A stretch of 64,000 nucleotides of DNA from Acanthaster planci (taxonomy: Eukaryota > Echinodermata > Asteroidea > Valvatida > Acanthasteridae): positions 1,565,285 through 1,629,284 of the forward strand of contig NW_019091379.1 in assembly GCF_001949145.1 (NCBI RefSeq), read 5' to 3'. Made by a program: the position numbers and the translations under genes. Positions 12,001-22,419 of the stretch are shown here, in pieces (the stretch's first letter is position 1; each line of letters opens with the position of its first letter). Under the pieces are notes generated by a model. That model did not search any database, had not been told where the DNA came from, and was given only the letters and a program-made list of their open reading frames with translations.

Positions 12001-15000
12001 ACCAGGCTTTGAAAAAAAAACGTGCACCGAACGAAGCAACTTCTGAACAGTAAGAGCACGCGTCCGTGACATGGAAGCTTTCTGTAGTTTCTTATGGCTG
12101 AGCTTCAAAGAAAATAACAGGTTTTGATCCGTGTTTTGCTCTTAATACGTAGGATTTCATTGACATTGTGCTGTCTAAGACACAGCGCAAGACACCGACA
12201 GTCATCCACAAGCACTACAAGATCAGCCGCATCCGTCAGTTCTACATGCGCAAGGTCAAGTACACGCAGCAGAATTACCACGACAAACTCAGCCAAATCA
12301 TCACTGATTTCCCCAAACTGGAGGTCTGTCACAAATCCTTTTTTTTTAACATAAAATGAAGATCAGAAAAGATTGTACCCATGGCTTTGTTCACCTTGAA
12401 AGCTGCATGTACTTACGGTTAAGATGTACATTAGGGTTAGGATTCAAGTTAGTTTTGCTGTAGTGCAATCATTGCTTTGCTATCAAAAGTCACAGAGTGG
12501 TTCATTTTGAGGTTTGGAAAGTGTCTGTGTCATACATAAACACCCAACAAGCTCATTTTTCATGCAAGTTGGAATTTGTTGGAGTGAGTAACCATGGCAA
12601 CAGTGCAGTGCTTGCAATGACAGTAATTCTGCACTTAGAGAATTTTGTGGGAAGTAATTTTGTTGGATTGTAGAAAGTTCAGAAAAATCCTCAGAGTTTA
12701 AACACTATGTGCGAACATACACAGCACCATTTACCCCTTTAAATTTGCTTTTTTGTTCCCTTGTAGGATGTCCATCCGTTTTATGCAGATTTGATGAATG
12801 TGCTTTATGACAAAGATCATTACAAGTTGGCCCTGGGTCAGATCAACACAGCAAGACATCTAATTGATAAGTATGGAAGTGTAATTGTTTGCTCGTTATT
12901 TGAGATTTGAAGGTTTTCATGGTGGAGGTAGCAAGTAAACGAGATAGATTTGCAGTAGCACCATGGATACTTTTTTTTTGAGAATGTGGGGTTCTGAAAA
13001 GAACCAGTGGCACTCGACGTTTCGGACAGTATGCTCTGTCCAGTCTCCCGATGACAGAGAGCATACTGTCCGAAACATCAAGTACCACCGGTTCTTTTCA
13101 GAATCCCACATACTCAAAAAGAGATGTATCCATGGTGCTACCCAAAACCTATCTCGTTTACTTGCTTGTTGTTGTTGTCAATTCTTTGACAATAATAGAT
13201 TGTTGGCAACGATTTCTCTTAGACCACCCTGTAGCCCACGTTTAAAACCAAATATTTAAATCCAGGCCAAGTTACAAAAAAAAAGTTCTCACCTGGTGTT
13301 GAAGATGTGAAGCTTTCTTTCCCAAGTTTTGACTTCAAATTTTCTTGTACGTTTTTGTCAAGGGAAGCTGCATTCTTCATTGGAAATGTCAAAACTCATT
13401 ACAGTAGATAAGCCAAAAAAAGGAAAATCAAAAAAAGATGGTGGATGGGGGGTAAGGGGACGAGACAGGAGGGCATGGACAACGAAACTAGTTTGTTTGT
13501 CTTAGCCTCAAAAGCACTGAGAAAATAGTCTGTAATCTGCCAGTTTAAAAGGAATTTTTCCATTTAGTGGGCTTACTTTGTGCAATTATAAATTACCCTG
13601 ATGAACGGTAAACCAAAACTTCAAGTATCCAAGAGGGACACATTCAGATGTTCTACACTGGTATTAGTCGGCCACGGGGTCATGCTTTGTACTTTCACAA
13701 AATGCCGACACCAAACCCCTCATCAATATGTATTGCACAACGGGGGTTGGATTTCAGTGGATTCGATGATGAACAAGACCTGTTTGAGTTTCCCTTTTGT
13801 CATTTCAACTGTACCTACCCCTTCTTGCCACTATCTTTACAGCGTTGCCAGAGACTATGTCCGGCTCTTGAAGTACGGCGACACGCTGTACCGCTGTAAA
13901 CAGTTGAAGCGGGCGGCCATGGGCCGGATGTGCACCATCATGAAACGCCAGAACCAGAGCTTGCAGTACCTGGAGCAGGTCCGACAGCACTTATCCCGTC
14001 TACCGTCCATCGACCCTAACACTCGTACCTTGCTCCTGTGTGGCTTCCCGAATGTTGGCAAATCCAGCTTCATGAACAAGGTGCAAAAACTGTGATTGCG
14101 TCGTCTTCCTCTTTCCAAGTAACTAAGATTTGTGAGAGTGAGCAGCCGAGGCTGCCATGAGTGATATTGACTCTGTTTTTCACACATTTCAACTCATCCA
14201 GGTGACCAGGGCCGATGTGGAAGTGGAGCCCTATGCCTTCACCACCAAGTCCCTGTACGTGGGCCACATGGATTACCGCTACCTGCGTTGGCAGGTGGTG
14301 GACACCCCTGGAATTCTTGACCACCCGTTGGAGGACAGAAACACCATTGAGATGCAGGCCATCACGGCACTTGCCCACCTACGTGCAGCCGTATTGTATG
14401 TCCTGGATGTGTCGGAGCAGTGTGGCCACTCCGTGGAAGAGCAGGTGACTCAACGTCTTTAGAATAAAAATCACTAGCCTGATTAATCCTGACCCTCTTA
14501 GCTTCTTCAGAAATGAATAGACCACTTTATATTGCCTACTATTATTATGAACAGTCAGTGTTTGCAGAAAGATCACCTTTGCTGGGGTCAGATTTTACCT
14601 TAAAATGTACATTTGCATCATTACTTTTACAGAGGGGCATACTTTCATTCAGTAGTGTTAAGTAGTTTGTGTTTTGATTGCAACATGAGATTTTGTTAAC
14701 ACTCATTATTATTGTTGGGAATTATTGTTTTTATTTTTACCACCTACTTGTTTGCGAAATACAAAGTTCTGTGACATACCAGTAGAAAAAGTAGACCCTA
14801 CATGTAAATTTATGTGTTCCTGTCGGCCAGCAACTCTGAGGGGAGTAAATGCATGCATCGTGAGACAATTTCGATGAGGAACAAAGCCTGGGCTGTTTAT
14901 TGGTTGATAGCTGTCAGCTGATGAGAAGTGGTCATACATATATAAGGAAGGTCCTCACTGGGCAATTCATAGCTCCTGAAACATGTGGATTTTGGCACCG

Positions 15001-18000
15001 ACAGAAGCACAGGGATTCTAGGTTTGATCGTATAGAAGTTGATGATAGCTGCGTTCCAGTTTGAAGAAGGATGGAAAGGGGACCCAAGGCATTCAGTTAG
15101 CTACTTAAAAGCTGAAATCACATATAAATGCATACATGTACGTTGGATCGACAGGTGGAGTTGTTTGAGAGTATACGGCCTCTTTTCTCCAATAAGCCAC
15201 TGGTTGTTTGTGCTAACAAGACTGACATTGTCACAATTGACGAACTGGCTCCAGAGAAGAAGGTATGCAGAACAAAGCTCAAATGTCATGAGTTAAAGGT
15301 CATTTGTAAAGCCCAACCCTCCCAGATCCTTCTTATACACCTGGAGGTTTGGAGGATTTTTACACGACTAAGGAAAATACCTGTAGAGCCCTGCTGCACA
15401 AGACTTGATGGCCTTTGGAAATCAAAATTAGTGTGCTAAGAATACACTGCAGAATGGAGGATTTTAGAAAATTCCTGAAGGTTCCAAGCGAGAAGGTCAA
15501 GGGAGTTAAGGTTGATATGCTAGACAGTAAACTTCAGTTACTTTGGAGTTCTTATTTTCCTGTGATTTTTGTCTCTTTTTTACAGTATAGCACAGTTTCC
15601 CCTTAATCTCTCTGAAATAAGAGGGACATTTTCTTCTTGTCAGAGTAAAGAGAAGTTGTTTTGTTTTCATGCTGTCACTCTCTTTGGGTTTGGTTATGAA
15701 AAGAGATTGGAAAAATTTTGAGAGAAGGCTTTCATTTTAGTACATCTTCAATAATATGAAAACAATGATTCTTTTTTATTTTTGCAAAGTCAACAACTCC
15801 TATTAATACCTATTGCGCTGTAGTTGTTGCATTAACTTCGTAAGATTTGGACTCTTTCGTTTGATTTGTTCACTCACGTAATGTTCCTTGATTGTCCATT
15901 GTTTGTATTTTTCAACTTTCCAGGCCATGCTGGAGAAGTTCCAGGAGGAAGGGATTCCTCTGATTGGCATGAGTGCCGTCACAGAGGAAGGGGTCATGGA
16001 GGTTAAGACAGAGGTAAGGGCATGGTCTTCCGTGACAGGTGGCACCCCCGAACTACGTGTGGTCTTACAAGTTTGGGAGTTGCCCTTTAAGGAGGCTATG
16101 CCCGGGAAAGTGGACTGTGTCCATTAATGTAGGATGCGTCACTAGCAGGGTGGTGTGACCTGAAAGATAGAGTCTGTCCATTGAAGTAGGGTGTGTCTCA
16201 ACAGATATGGAGTGCCACGAGAAGGTTGAATCTGCCCAGTGGAGTAGGGTGTGGCTTCACAGGTTTAACTCACTTTAATCTATTTTTAATTTGGGTTGAG
16301 CTTCAAAACAACGCCTACAGCTGTCTGCAGAATGGAAATTTTAAAAGTGATGAATACAAACAAGAGAGTGAATGTTGTATTTTTCATGTCATAATTTGAT
16401 TGATTTCAGTCGGCATTTACACTCTGATGTGATAGATGTATAGTTGTTTCATTTCTCGTGCAGGCTTGCGACCGCCTCCTGGCTCAGAGAGTGGACATGA
16501 AGATGAAGGGCAAGAAGGTCAGCGAAGTCCTGAATCGTCTCCGAGTTGCCATGCCAGCGCAGAGAGACACAAAGGTGTGAGACTGGTATCAAGTTGATAC
16601 CTTGCATGGGTGTGACTGCATTTTTTGCCACCAAAGCCACTCTGTACAAGGATTTCCCTTCTCAAAGCTAAGCGTAGAAGTTCAGCGGTGTAGATGCTGG
16701 AATGTGGGGTTATAGACATGACCAAATAAGGAACTGAAGTGAATATGGCCGTTTTCCAGTACTCAACTTTGGCTCCGTCTCAGGCTTCAACTGTTTTTAA
16801 CTAGCTGACTTTGAAGCTGTAAGCGCAGTAATCAGTCTAATAGTGCCACAGAACATCAAATAAGATGCAAAAAAAGCCAAAAATTACAGTAATCCAATGT
16901 AATTTAAACGCTTCAGGCCCACAATCGGGGATTGGTTTTGGGAAGGAAGCCTGAGATGGAGACGAAGTTGAGTAGTGGAAAACGGCTTATGTTACATGCA
17001 CAGTAATCAGATAATGTGTGAAAAACTTGGGGGTTCAGATGACATTACGTTCGGGTACTCTCTACATCGGGACTTTCTGAATTGTCAAGGACCACCTGTA
17101 AGAGTCTGTCTCTAGCACTGTAACGGCAGTCCCCTGTCTCAAACAGCTGAAGTCATCAGTGAAACTTGTTGGTTCCAACTTACTCACCCTGCATTCAAAA
17201 CAGTCAAGCGCTGCTCATGCCAAAGCACTAGTTATCTTAACAGGGCAAAGCTTTATGGATGCAAAGTACTGATTTTAATTCAGGTTTAGTAGAAATGGTT
17301 TAAATGTTTAACACAGCTTCTTAGCACCGCAGAAATGTTGGAAAATGGTAACCGTTATGTGTTGACCGGAATTTTGGGCTTTTAGGTAACAGTGGTACCA
17401 TTTCCCGAATTAAGAATTTGGTAAATGTTTGCAAGAGCACTGTGGTCAAGCAGTAACAGGAATCAGATCAAGGAAACTTGCACTTGTTCCGTCTACGGCA
17501 CAGGTTTTCGTAACTGTCTCCCGAAAATTCTCAATATAGACACAGTCTGCCCTAGCATGTTTTTATTGTATTTGACGAACACAGCCGAGGCCTCCTTGCG
17601 TACCAGCGGCCGTGGCCAATCGCGCCAGCAAGCAGGCCATGGACGTGGACAAGCCCAAGCGCAAGACCTACCGTGACTACGAGCTGGAGGCGGGCGACGA
17701 CTACATTCTGGACCTCCAGAAGGAGTGGGACGTGGCGGAGGACGAGAGGGATGACATCATCCCCGAGATCTGGATGGGTCACAACATCGCCGACTACGTG
17801 GACCCGGAGATTGAGGCCAAGCTGGAAGAGCTGGAGCGAGAGGAGGAGATGAGGGAACAGGCGGGCATGTACGATGAAGACATGTCGGTGAGTGGGTCCT
17901 CAAGTCGGCCTTGTCTCCACGTGCTGAGTGAACATACCTTAACCAGCCCCTGTCTGTGGAGAATACAAGAATGACGCCAACTGGCTTTCCGGGATGAAAA

Positions 18001-21000
18001 GACGTAAATTTCAATCGTACTGTGGGCATATTTTGAAGGTAGCTCGCACTGAATGTGCTGGCGTTGTTCCAGAGTGAAATGCCATTAACGTCTTGAAGCT
18101 TCGGGGTTTTTGCTAGGGACACCTCATAAAGGGGATGGCTGAGGTATGCACAGGGAAGGATCCAGAGCCATATATTTTGGGAGGGCCAAATTGATTTATT
18201 TCTCTTTTTCTTCATTTCATTTTTACAGTCGGATGATGAAGAAATGAAGGAAATAAGAGCCACAGCAAAGAAGTAAGTAAAGACTTCCATCTTTAAACTG
18301 AAAACTTACAAAGGACTTTGAAAGGTGATGAGTTACAGAAATTTTAGACATCTTTATTTTTGTTTTTTGAAAACCACATATGCAGATACGGTTTTTATAC
18401 ACTTTTCTTATGAGCCTATCCCGTTAGGTGTATGAAAAATGGAAGGTTGGAGGAGTGTAAAAAACACTTGAACAAAATGCTGTTTTGTGGAAAAGAACTC
18501 ATTCTGACATTTATTTTAGAAACCCAACGCTGTCACAAGTTAAAAAGTCATATTTGCTTCAGTCTTACTTTGCCGGTGGTCGGCAGGTGATTTATGTTTT
18601 GGGAATGTCTTTTCCAGGATTCGTGACAAGAAAATCCTGATCATGAATGCATCCAAGGAAAAACGTCGCATCAACAAGCCCCACATGCCTCGATCATCCC
18701 AGCCGGTGAGTCTAGATATTTTGCCTTTTCATTTGCCGATGCTTGACTACATGTGCTCAAAATTTGGCCGAATGCGCTTGTTTTAGTGACACGAATAACC
18801 TTTTATTTAGGTCAGTCTTTCTCACTGACAAGCTGAAACACTATCTGTTTTGCCCTTTACAAATTCCATATTTATTCTTGCCCTCCGAATTCTAGGTGAA
18901 GAGGAAACGCTTTGAGGAGCAGATGGCAGAGTTTGGTGTGGAGCCGACGGAAGGGGTAAAATATCTGCCAAAGAAACATTGGCTGGGCGCTTGATATGGA
19001 CTGCCTTGGGGGGTGTGGCCTGACGATCATGGTTGGCGATTCTTACTCAGAGTGACAAGTGTTCGAACCCAGCCACAGGCCATATTTTGTGTCCTTGAGC
19101 AAACAACTATTCCTTTACTTGTCTCCCTCCACTTAGAAGCGTAAATGGGTACCAGTATTAGCAGGGGGTAAATCCTGAAATAGACCGGCATCCCACCCAG
19201 GGATAACAGAACTATGCTCAGTCCTTAGCAGCCAGTAAGAATGCTAGGTATGCACTGTGTGTTGTCTGTATGGTACTAGACTTGTTCAAAGAGCGCTTGA
19301 TAAAATATTGGTTTCCTGCGTGCGTCTGTATGCTACGGCAGCATATGTTTAACTGTGGAGACAAGTTTTGTGAATAATAAAGCTCTAGCTGAAAATGAAC
19401 AGGAGAGGGCCTCATGGCTAGTGCACCACCCCCCCTCTCCGTAATTTGTCAATATGATCCCATATTGCTTTCTATCTTATCAGTCTTGGATCTTGGGAGC
19501 ACAAAGTTTATTTGTATACTGTTTGTTGCTGTTTTTTATTTAATTTCTCTTTGCATTTTGAATGTTTCCAGGGACATTACACCCGAACACGATCTCGCAG
19601 CAAGACTCCGGTGGCACCGAAGAAGCAGCGGACGGACTCACGAGGCCGGTCTGTCAGCAGTATGCGCACGCCAAGGGATCTGTCTGGAGTTCGGGACCAG
19701 ACGGTGAGTACAGTCAGGATTGTTGAGTTGATCGTGAGAACTGAAAAAACCAAAAAACTGGAAAGGTCGATGTTTCCCTGATAGAAACCTTGCTTCAGTC
19801 CATAACCTTCTCAATGTGCAGAGGATAATAATGGCAAACCGATGTCAGTGTATTCCATAAGTTTAACATCGGGTTTTGCCTCTCACCTGTGCGGCAAAAT
19901 TTACATCTCCCTGATACAAGAGGACACATGTGAATCATGGAACCTTCCATGATTGTGCCATGCTGGGGATGTGAACACAGGGCATGTACCTTAATACTAC
20001 CTTGGGTCTGATTGTTAGGAGCTACAGGTACGTGCCCTCACATTAATGAAAACTAATCTTAATGAGCGTTGCAATTATCATTGATGACCTGACAATTTCA
20101 AGAGCAGTGGAAGGTTTGCTTGATGTTAAAGTTAGTCCCCATTAAATCTTTCTTGTCGAGGTTTTAAATTTTTCAAGTGGCCCTCTGACTTGAGCAACTC
20201 TTTGGGAAATAAGTATTTTGCTGCAAATTACTATTTTGAACAAAATTTGAGTCAATGCATGCTGCCTTGGGTAGGTTTTTTTTCTTGACATGATGCATCT
20301 GAGTTTATCAATTAGGTATGAAAGCTTTTGAAGATATAAATACAGTTTAGGAATATGGATTCATTACTGAGCAAAACAGAAAAATATTTCCAGCTTAATG
20401 TTTATGTTTATTTACTGGAGCGACCTAAAGTAAACAAATGTAAGTTTAACCCCTTAACGACGTTAATTTCTTTCCGAAAGCCGACTCCAAGAATTCCAGC
20501 CTCGCTTGGCCACGAAGGCCACCTGCCAAACCGCAAATTCTCGGTTTGTGGCCCTGCGTGCTCTGCACGCTTTAAATTACACGGTGAAAAGGCTCATTGT
20601 TCGGTGGCATGCGGCTCTACTCACCCGTCCACATTGCCGTTGCCTCTTTTCAAAGTGGGGACTATTGGATTATGATGCAAATTCGGCCTTTTCATTTCTG
20701 GGCTACACACAAAGACCAATCACCATATATACAAGTGCCAGCGTCTGCTTTCTTTCACCGTGTTCGCTCGAGCATGGGCCGAGATTAATAGCTGAAAAGT
20801 GGGCTGAGGATCTCAATTTTTACGGCGTTTCTAGCCGCGTCCCAGCGCGAAGGGGTTAAGAAAGAACTTCAATTGATGTTTACATTACATTACATTCCCA
20901 GCCGAACTTGAACATTACAGATTGTAAAAAACATAGCCGCTTTAATGTCTTTACCTGCTTTTTATTGTCTCCTCTCTTCCTGTTCCTCAGCAACAAGCCA

Positions 21001-21143
21001 AGGTTGAGAAGATGAGGAAAGTGGTGCAACGCAAGAGCAACATGCAGGCCAAGAAGGGCGAAGCGGACCGCCGGATCCCCAGCAAGATGCCCAAGCATCT
21101 CTTTGCCGGCAAGCGGAAGATGGGCAAGACAGCCAGGCGCTGA
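9024..21143 (+). CDS. GTPBP4: Nucleolar GTP-binding protein 1 (NOG1/GTPBP4), complete, 14 exons
   Basis: Circularly conserved Obg-like GTPase needed for maturation of the 60S ribosomal subunit in the nucleolus. Exons: 9024-9071, 12153-12323, 12767-12870, 13843-14080, 14202-14444, 15155-15262, 15924-16013, 16464-16574, 17585-17887, 18229-18272, 18618-18705, 18896-18955, 19572-19703 and 20991-21143. All phases match, and the sum is 1893 bases, or 630 residues plus TGA; human GTPBP4 is about 634. The start [13 protein letters not shown] matches the family N-terminus. G1 is GFPNVGKS (175-182), G3 is DTPG (221-224), G4 is NKTD (289-292), and a G5-like SAVT is near 321-324. The NOG1-specific block around [13 protein letters not shown] and [10 protein letters not shown] is present, followed by an acidic segment, SR/RS-containing basic segments and a basic tail ending GKTARR. 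Larger introns carry transposon relics (introns 1, 3, 12 and 13). Nothing looks broken. Confidence 0.96.
9072..12152 (+). other. NOG1 intron 1
   Basis: About 3.1 kb, GT-AG. It contains a family D MITE-like element at 11608-11740 and TACATGTA palindromes near 10490-10510 and 11255-11270. No other exon is recognisable. Confidence 0.75.
11608..11740. mobile_element. MITE-like element, family D, copy 2
   Basis: Starts TATAGAGTAGCAAAGTG and ends with a diverged inverted match, TTGAGTACCAGAGTG as reverse complement. The interior shares GTGAACCAGAAAATGCAGTG with the minus strand of 4706-4854. Lies in NOG1 intron 1. Confidence 0.6.
12153..12323 (+). CDS. GTPBP4: NOG1 exon 2
   Basis: Acceptor AATACGTAG, donor GAG|GTCTGT, 57 codons, phase 0. 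Encodes the helical N-terminal segment including [15 protein letters not shown] and [16 protein letters not shown], which is strongly conserved in NOG1. Confidence 0.95.
12767..12870 (+). CDS. GTPBP4: NOG1 exon 3
   Basis: Acceptor CCTTGTAG, donor AA|GTATGG, ends in phase 2. Encodes [19 protein letters not shown] and [14 protein letters not shown]. Confidence 0.93.
12929..13167. mobile_element. Foldback (near-palindromic) MITE in NOG1 intron 3
   Basis: About 239 bp forming one long hairpin. The left arm has GCAAGTAAACGAGATAG, then AGCACCATGGATAC, GGTTCTGAAAAGAACC and TTTCGGACAGTATGCTCT. The right arm carries the same blocks as reverse complement, ending CTATCTCGTTTACTTGC. The loop centres near 13045-13055. 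The arms pair over roughly 110 bases. No coding. Confidence 0.85.
13843..14080 (+). CDS. GTPBP4: NOG1 exon 4 (G1/P-loop)
   Basis: Acceptor CTTTACAG, donor AAG|GTGCAA, phase 0 at the end. Encodes [20 protein letters not shown] through [18 protein letters not shown] and the P-loop [13 protein letters not shown]. The open frame running in from further upstream is intron read-through. Confidence 0.96.
14202..14444 (+). CDS. GTPBP4: NOG1 exon 5 (G2/G3 region)
   Basis: Acceptor CTCATCCAG, donor CAG|GTGACT, 81 codons. Encodes [20 protein letters not shown], then the G3 motif in [20 protein letters not shown], and the segment [20 protein letters not shown] diagnostic of NOG1. Confidence 0.97.
15155..15262 (+). 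CDS. GTPBP4: NOG1 exon 6 (G4)
   Basis: Acceptor GATCGACAG, donor AAG|GTATGC, 36 codons. Encodes [18 protein letters not shown] and the guanine-specificity motif NKTD. Confidence 0.95.
15924..16013 (+). CDS. GTPBP4: NOG1 exon 7 (G5 region)
   Basis: Acceptor CTTTCCAG, donor GAG|GTAAGG, 30 codons. Encodes [20 protein letters not shown] and [10 protein letters not shown]. Confidence 0.95.
16464..16574 (+). CDS. GTPBP4: NOG1 exon 8
   Basis: Acceptor CTCGTGCAG, donor AAG|GTGTGA, 37 codons. Encodes [18 protein letters not shown] and [13 protein letters not shown], matching the end of the GTPase domain. Confidence 0.95.
17585..17887 (+). CDS. GTPBP4: NOG1 exon 9 (NOG1-specific region)
   Basis: Acceptor GAACACAG, donor TCG|GTGAGT, 101 codons. 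Encodes the NOG1 C-terminal region, with [30 protein letters not shown] and a Glu-rich helix. It has high GC3 relative to the flanking introns. Confidence 0.96.
18229..18272 (+). CDS. GTPBP4: NOG1 exon 10
   Basis: Acceptor TTTTTACAG, donor AA|GTAAGT. Encodes [14 protein letters not shown], an acidic-to-basic linker, and ends in phase 2. Confidence 0.9.
18618..18705 (+). CDS. GTPBP4: NOG1 exon 11
   Basis: Acceptor TTTTCCAG, donor CCG|GTGAGT. Encodes [18 protein letters not shown] and the motif MPR that aligns with the family consensus. Confidence 0.92.
18896..18955 (+). CDS. GTPBP4: NOG1 exon 12
   Basis: Acceptor ATTCTAG, donor GGG|GTAAAA, 20 codons. Encodes [20 protein letters not shown], corresponding to the vertebrate segment before the Ser/Arg-rich tail. 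Confidence 0.88.
19005..19295 (+). mobile_element. tRNA-derived SINE in NOG1 intron 12
   Basis: A degenerate tRNA-like head has a B-box, GTTCGAACCC, at about 19062. It is followed by a body typical of tRNA-derived SINEs of marine invertebrates: CCTTGAGCAAACAAC, then AAATGGGTACCAG, then GACCGGCATCCCACCCAG. The tail is AAAGAGCGCTTGATAAAA. The A-box is weak. Boundaries are approximate and no target duplication was identified. Confidence 0.6.
19572..19703 (+). CDS. GTPBP4: NOG1 exon 13 (RS-containing segment)
   Basis: Acceptor TTTCCAG, donor ACG|GTGAGT, 44 codons. Encodes [18 protein letters not shown] and [12 protein letters not shown], the conserved SRTPRD-SGLRD block of NOG1. Confidence 0.94.
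20446..20859. mobile_element. TTAA-bounded MITE, family A, copy 2
   Basis: 414 bp in NOG1 intron 13. Left end TTAACCCCTTAACGACG; reverse complement of right end TTAACCCCTTCGCGCTGGG. The outer 10-12 bases equal those of 132-307, but the interiors differ. Bounded by TTAA. It is GC-richer than its surroundings. Confidence 0.65.
20991..21143 (+). CDS. GTPBP4: NOG1 exon 14 (stop codon)
   Basis: Acceptor TTCCTCAG, 50 codons then TGA at 21141-21143. Encodes a basic tail with [28 protein letters not shown], close to the family end with its final Lys/Arg cluster, likely a nucleolar localisation signal. Confidence 0.95.
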   Translation, partial: QQAKVEKMRKVVQRKSNMQAKKGEADRRIPSKMPKHLFAGKRKMGKTARR

Positions 21144-22076
21144 GGTCGCGCCGCACTGTGGGAATTTATTTATGTTTTCCCCTCTGGCATTTTCTTTTCT
21201 TGTCACTGGCGTGCCAGTGAATTCATTCTCGACTCAGACACCTGTTCTGGTGGTATCGTGGAAAGGGGAGATTGTTGATGTTGTGGTACAAAGTGTCCGT
21301 CTGGAGACATCATACAAGACTGTGGATTATAATGAATGTTGGGTTCCAACCAAGCAGAAGTTAACTTCATGCAGTAAATATATTTATGACATTGTTACCT
21401 GCCTTGTAGTTTTTAGTGAAGTCCCTAGATAAGCTTAACCTCCTGAGCTTCTCTTAATGAATTGGCATTGCTGTATGCCCATAATTTTAGTGTTTTAGTA
21501 ATTCCATTTGAGAAATATTTAACCCTCAAAGATCCAGGTTATTTTGGCCCCTCTCACAACCAGGTGGGGGTGGATTCCACTCCCCCCCCCCGAACTCAGC
21601 TGTCCCCACTTGATTGTTTTGAAACTTGGTTTGTGAAGTTTAAAATCAATCAAATATATCATTTTGTTGTAACGGTCATTTTTTTAAATTCAAGGCTACA
21701 TGCGTACCAGCTGGCGTGCTTTGGCTGACCTGTCTCAGATGGGTGCGGTGCAAGAATGTTATGCTTAGTTTCACAAAATTGATGATAAAATGACCACAAA
21801 GAGTTACTCTAAAAACTCTGAAAGGCTCAGCTTCAAAAAAAAGGCTTTGTGGAGGTATCAGGAAAAAATGTCAAGGGGGGGATTCTGAGACCTTGTTACT
21901 TTCTGGTCATTCTATCTAGCGGGATTTAGTGCATTTATGTTTTGATCAGTGCAGTCAAAACAAGTATTTAGATATGTTATGCATGCATTTCAAATGATTA
22001 CAAATTCATTACTTGCTAAGAAATCTGTTGCCTTACTAGTCAACCTAGTAATACTGTACGGCAACTTTTCTTTCAG

Positions 22077-22082
22077 AATAAA
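22077..22082 (+). promoter_or_regulatory. Candidate NOG1 polyadenylation signal
   Basis: First AATAAA downstream of the NOG1 stop codon, implying a 3' UTR of about 0.9 kb. No second line of support. Confidence 0.4.
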
Positions 22083-22294
22083 TGAGTAAATGACAGAAAC
22101 AGCTCATCAGAATTTTCAATGTTAGCTGCTTTTATCCGAAGTGTGTGTTGATTGATTGTAATATTGCTGTCCACAAATTAAATTCATTTTTTCCTCAAAA
22201 ATATTGCAGGGAAACAGGTATTGAACCCAAACTATGATAACAGTCCAAACTAAAGTTTGGACAATCTCAACTGTAGTGCTAAATGGATAGTGGT

Positions 22295-22419
22295 ATAGAG
22301 GGTTTGCATGTCTGCCGTCTTGCAGGCCAGTGCGTTTGTTTTTCAGGGTATGCACAGATAAGGTTTCCCTGTGGAACAAAAGAACTGCCCTGCAAGATGG
22401 TTACCACGCAAAGCCTCTA
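22295..22419. mobile_element. Foldback MITE, family E, copy 1
   Basis: About 125 bp starting ATAGAGGG and ending CCTCTA. The right half, TTTCCCTGTGGAACAAAAGA then ACTGCCCT.CAAGATGG.TACCAC, is nearly identical to 51583-51650. The left half is its diverged inverted copy. Confidence 0.7.
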
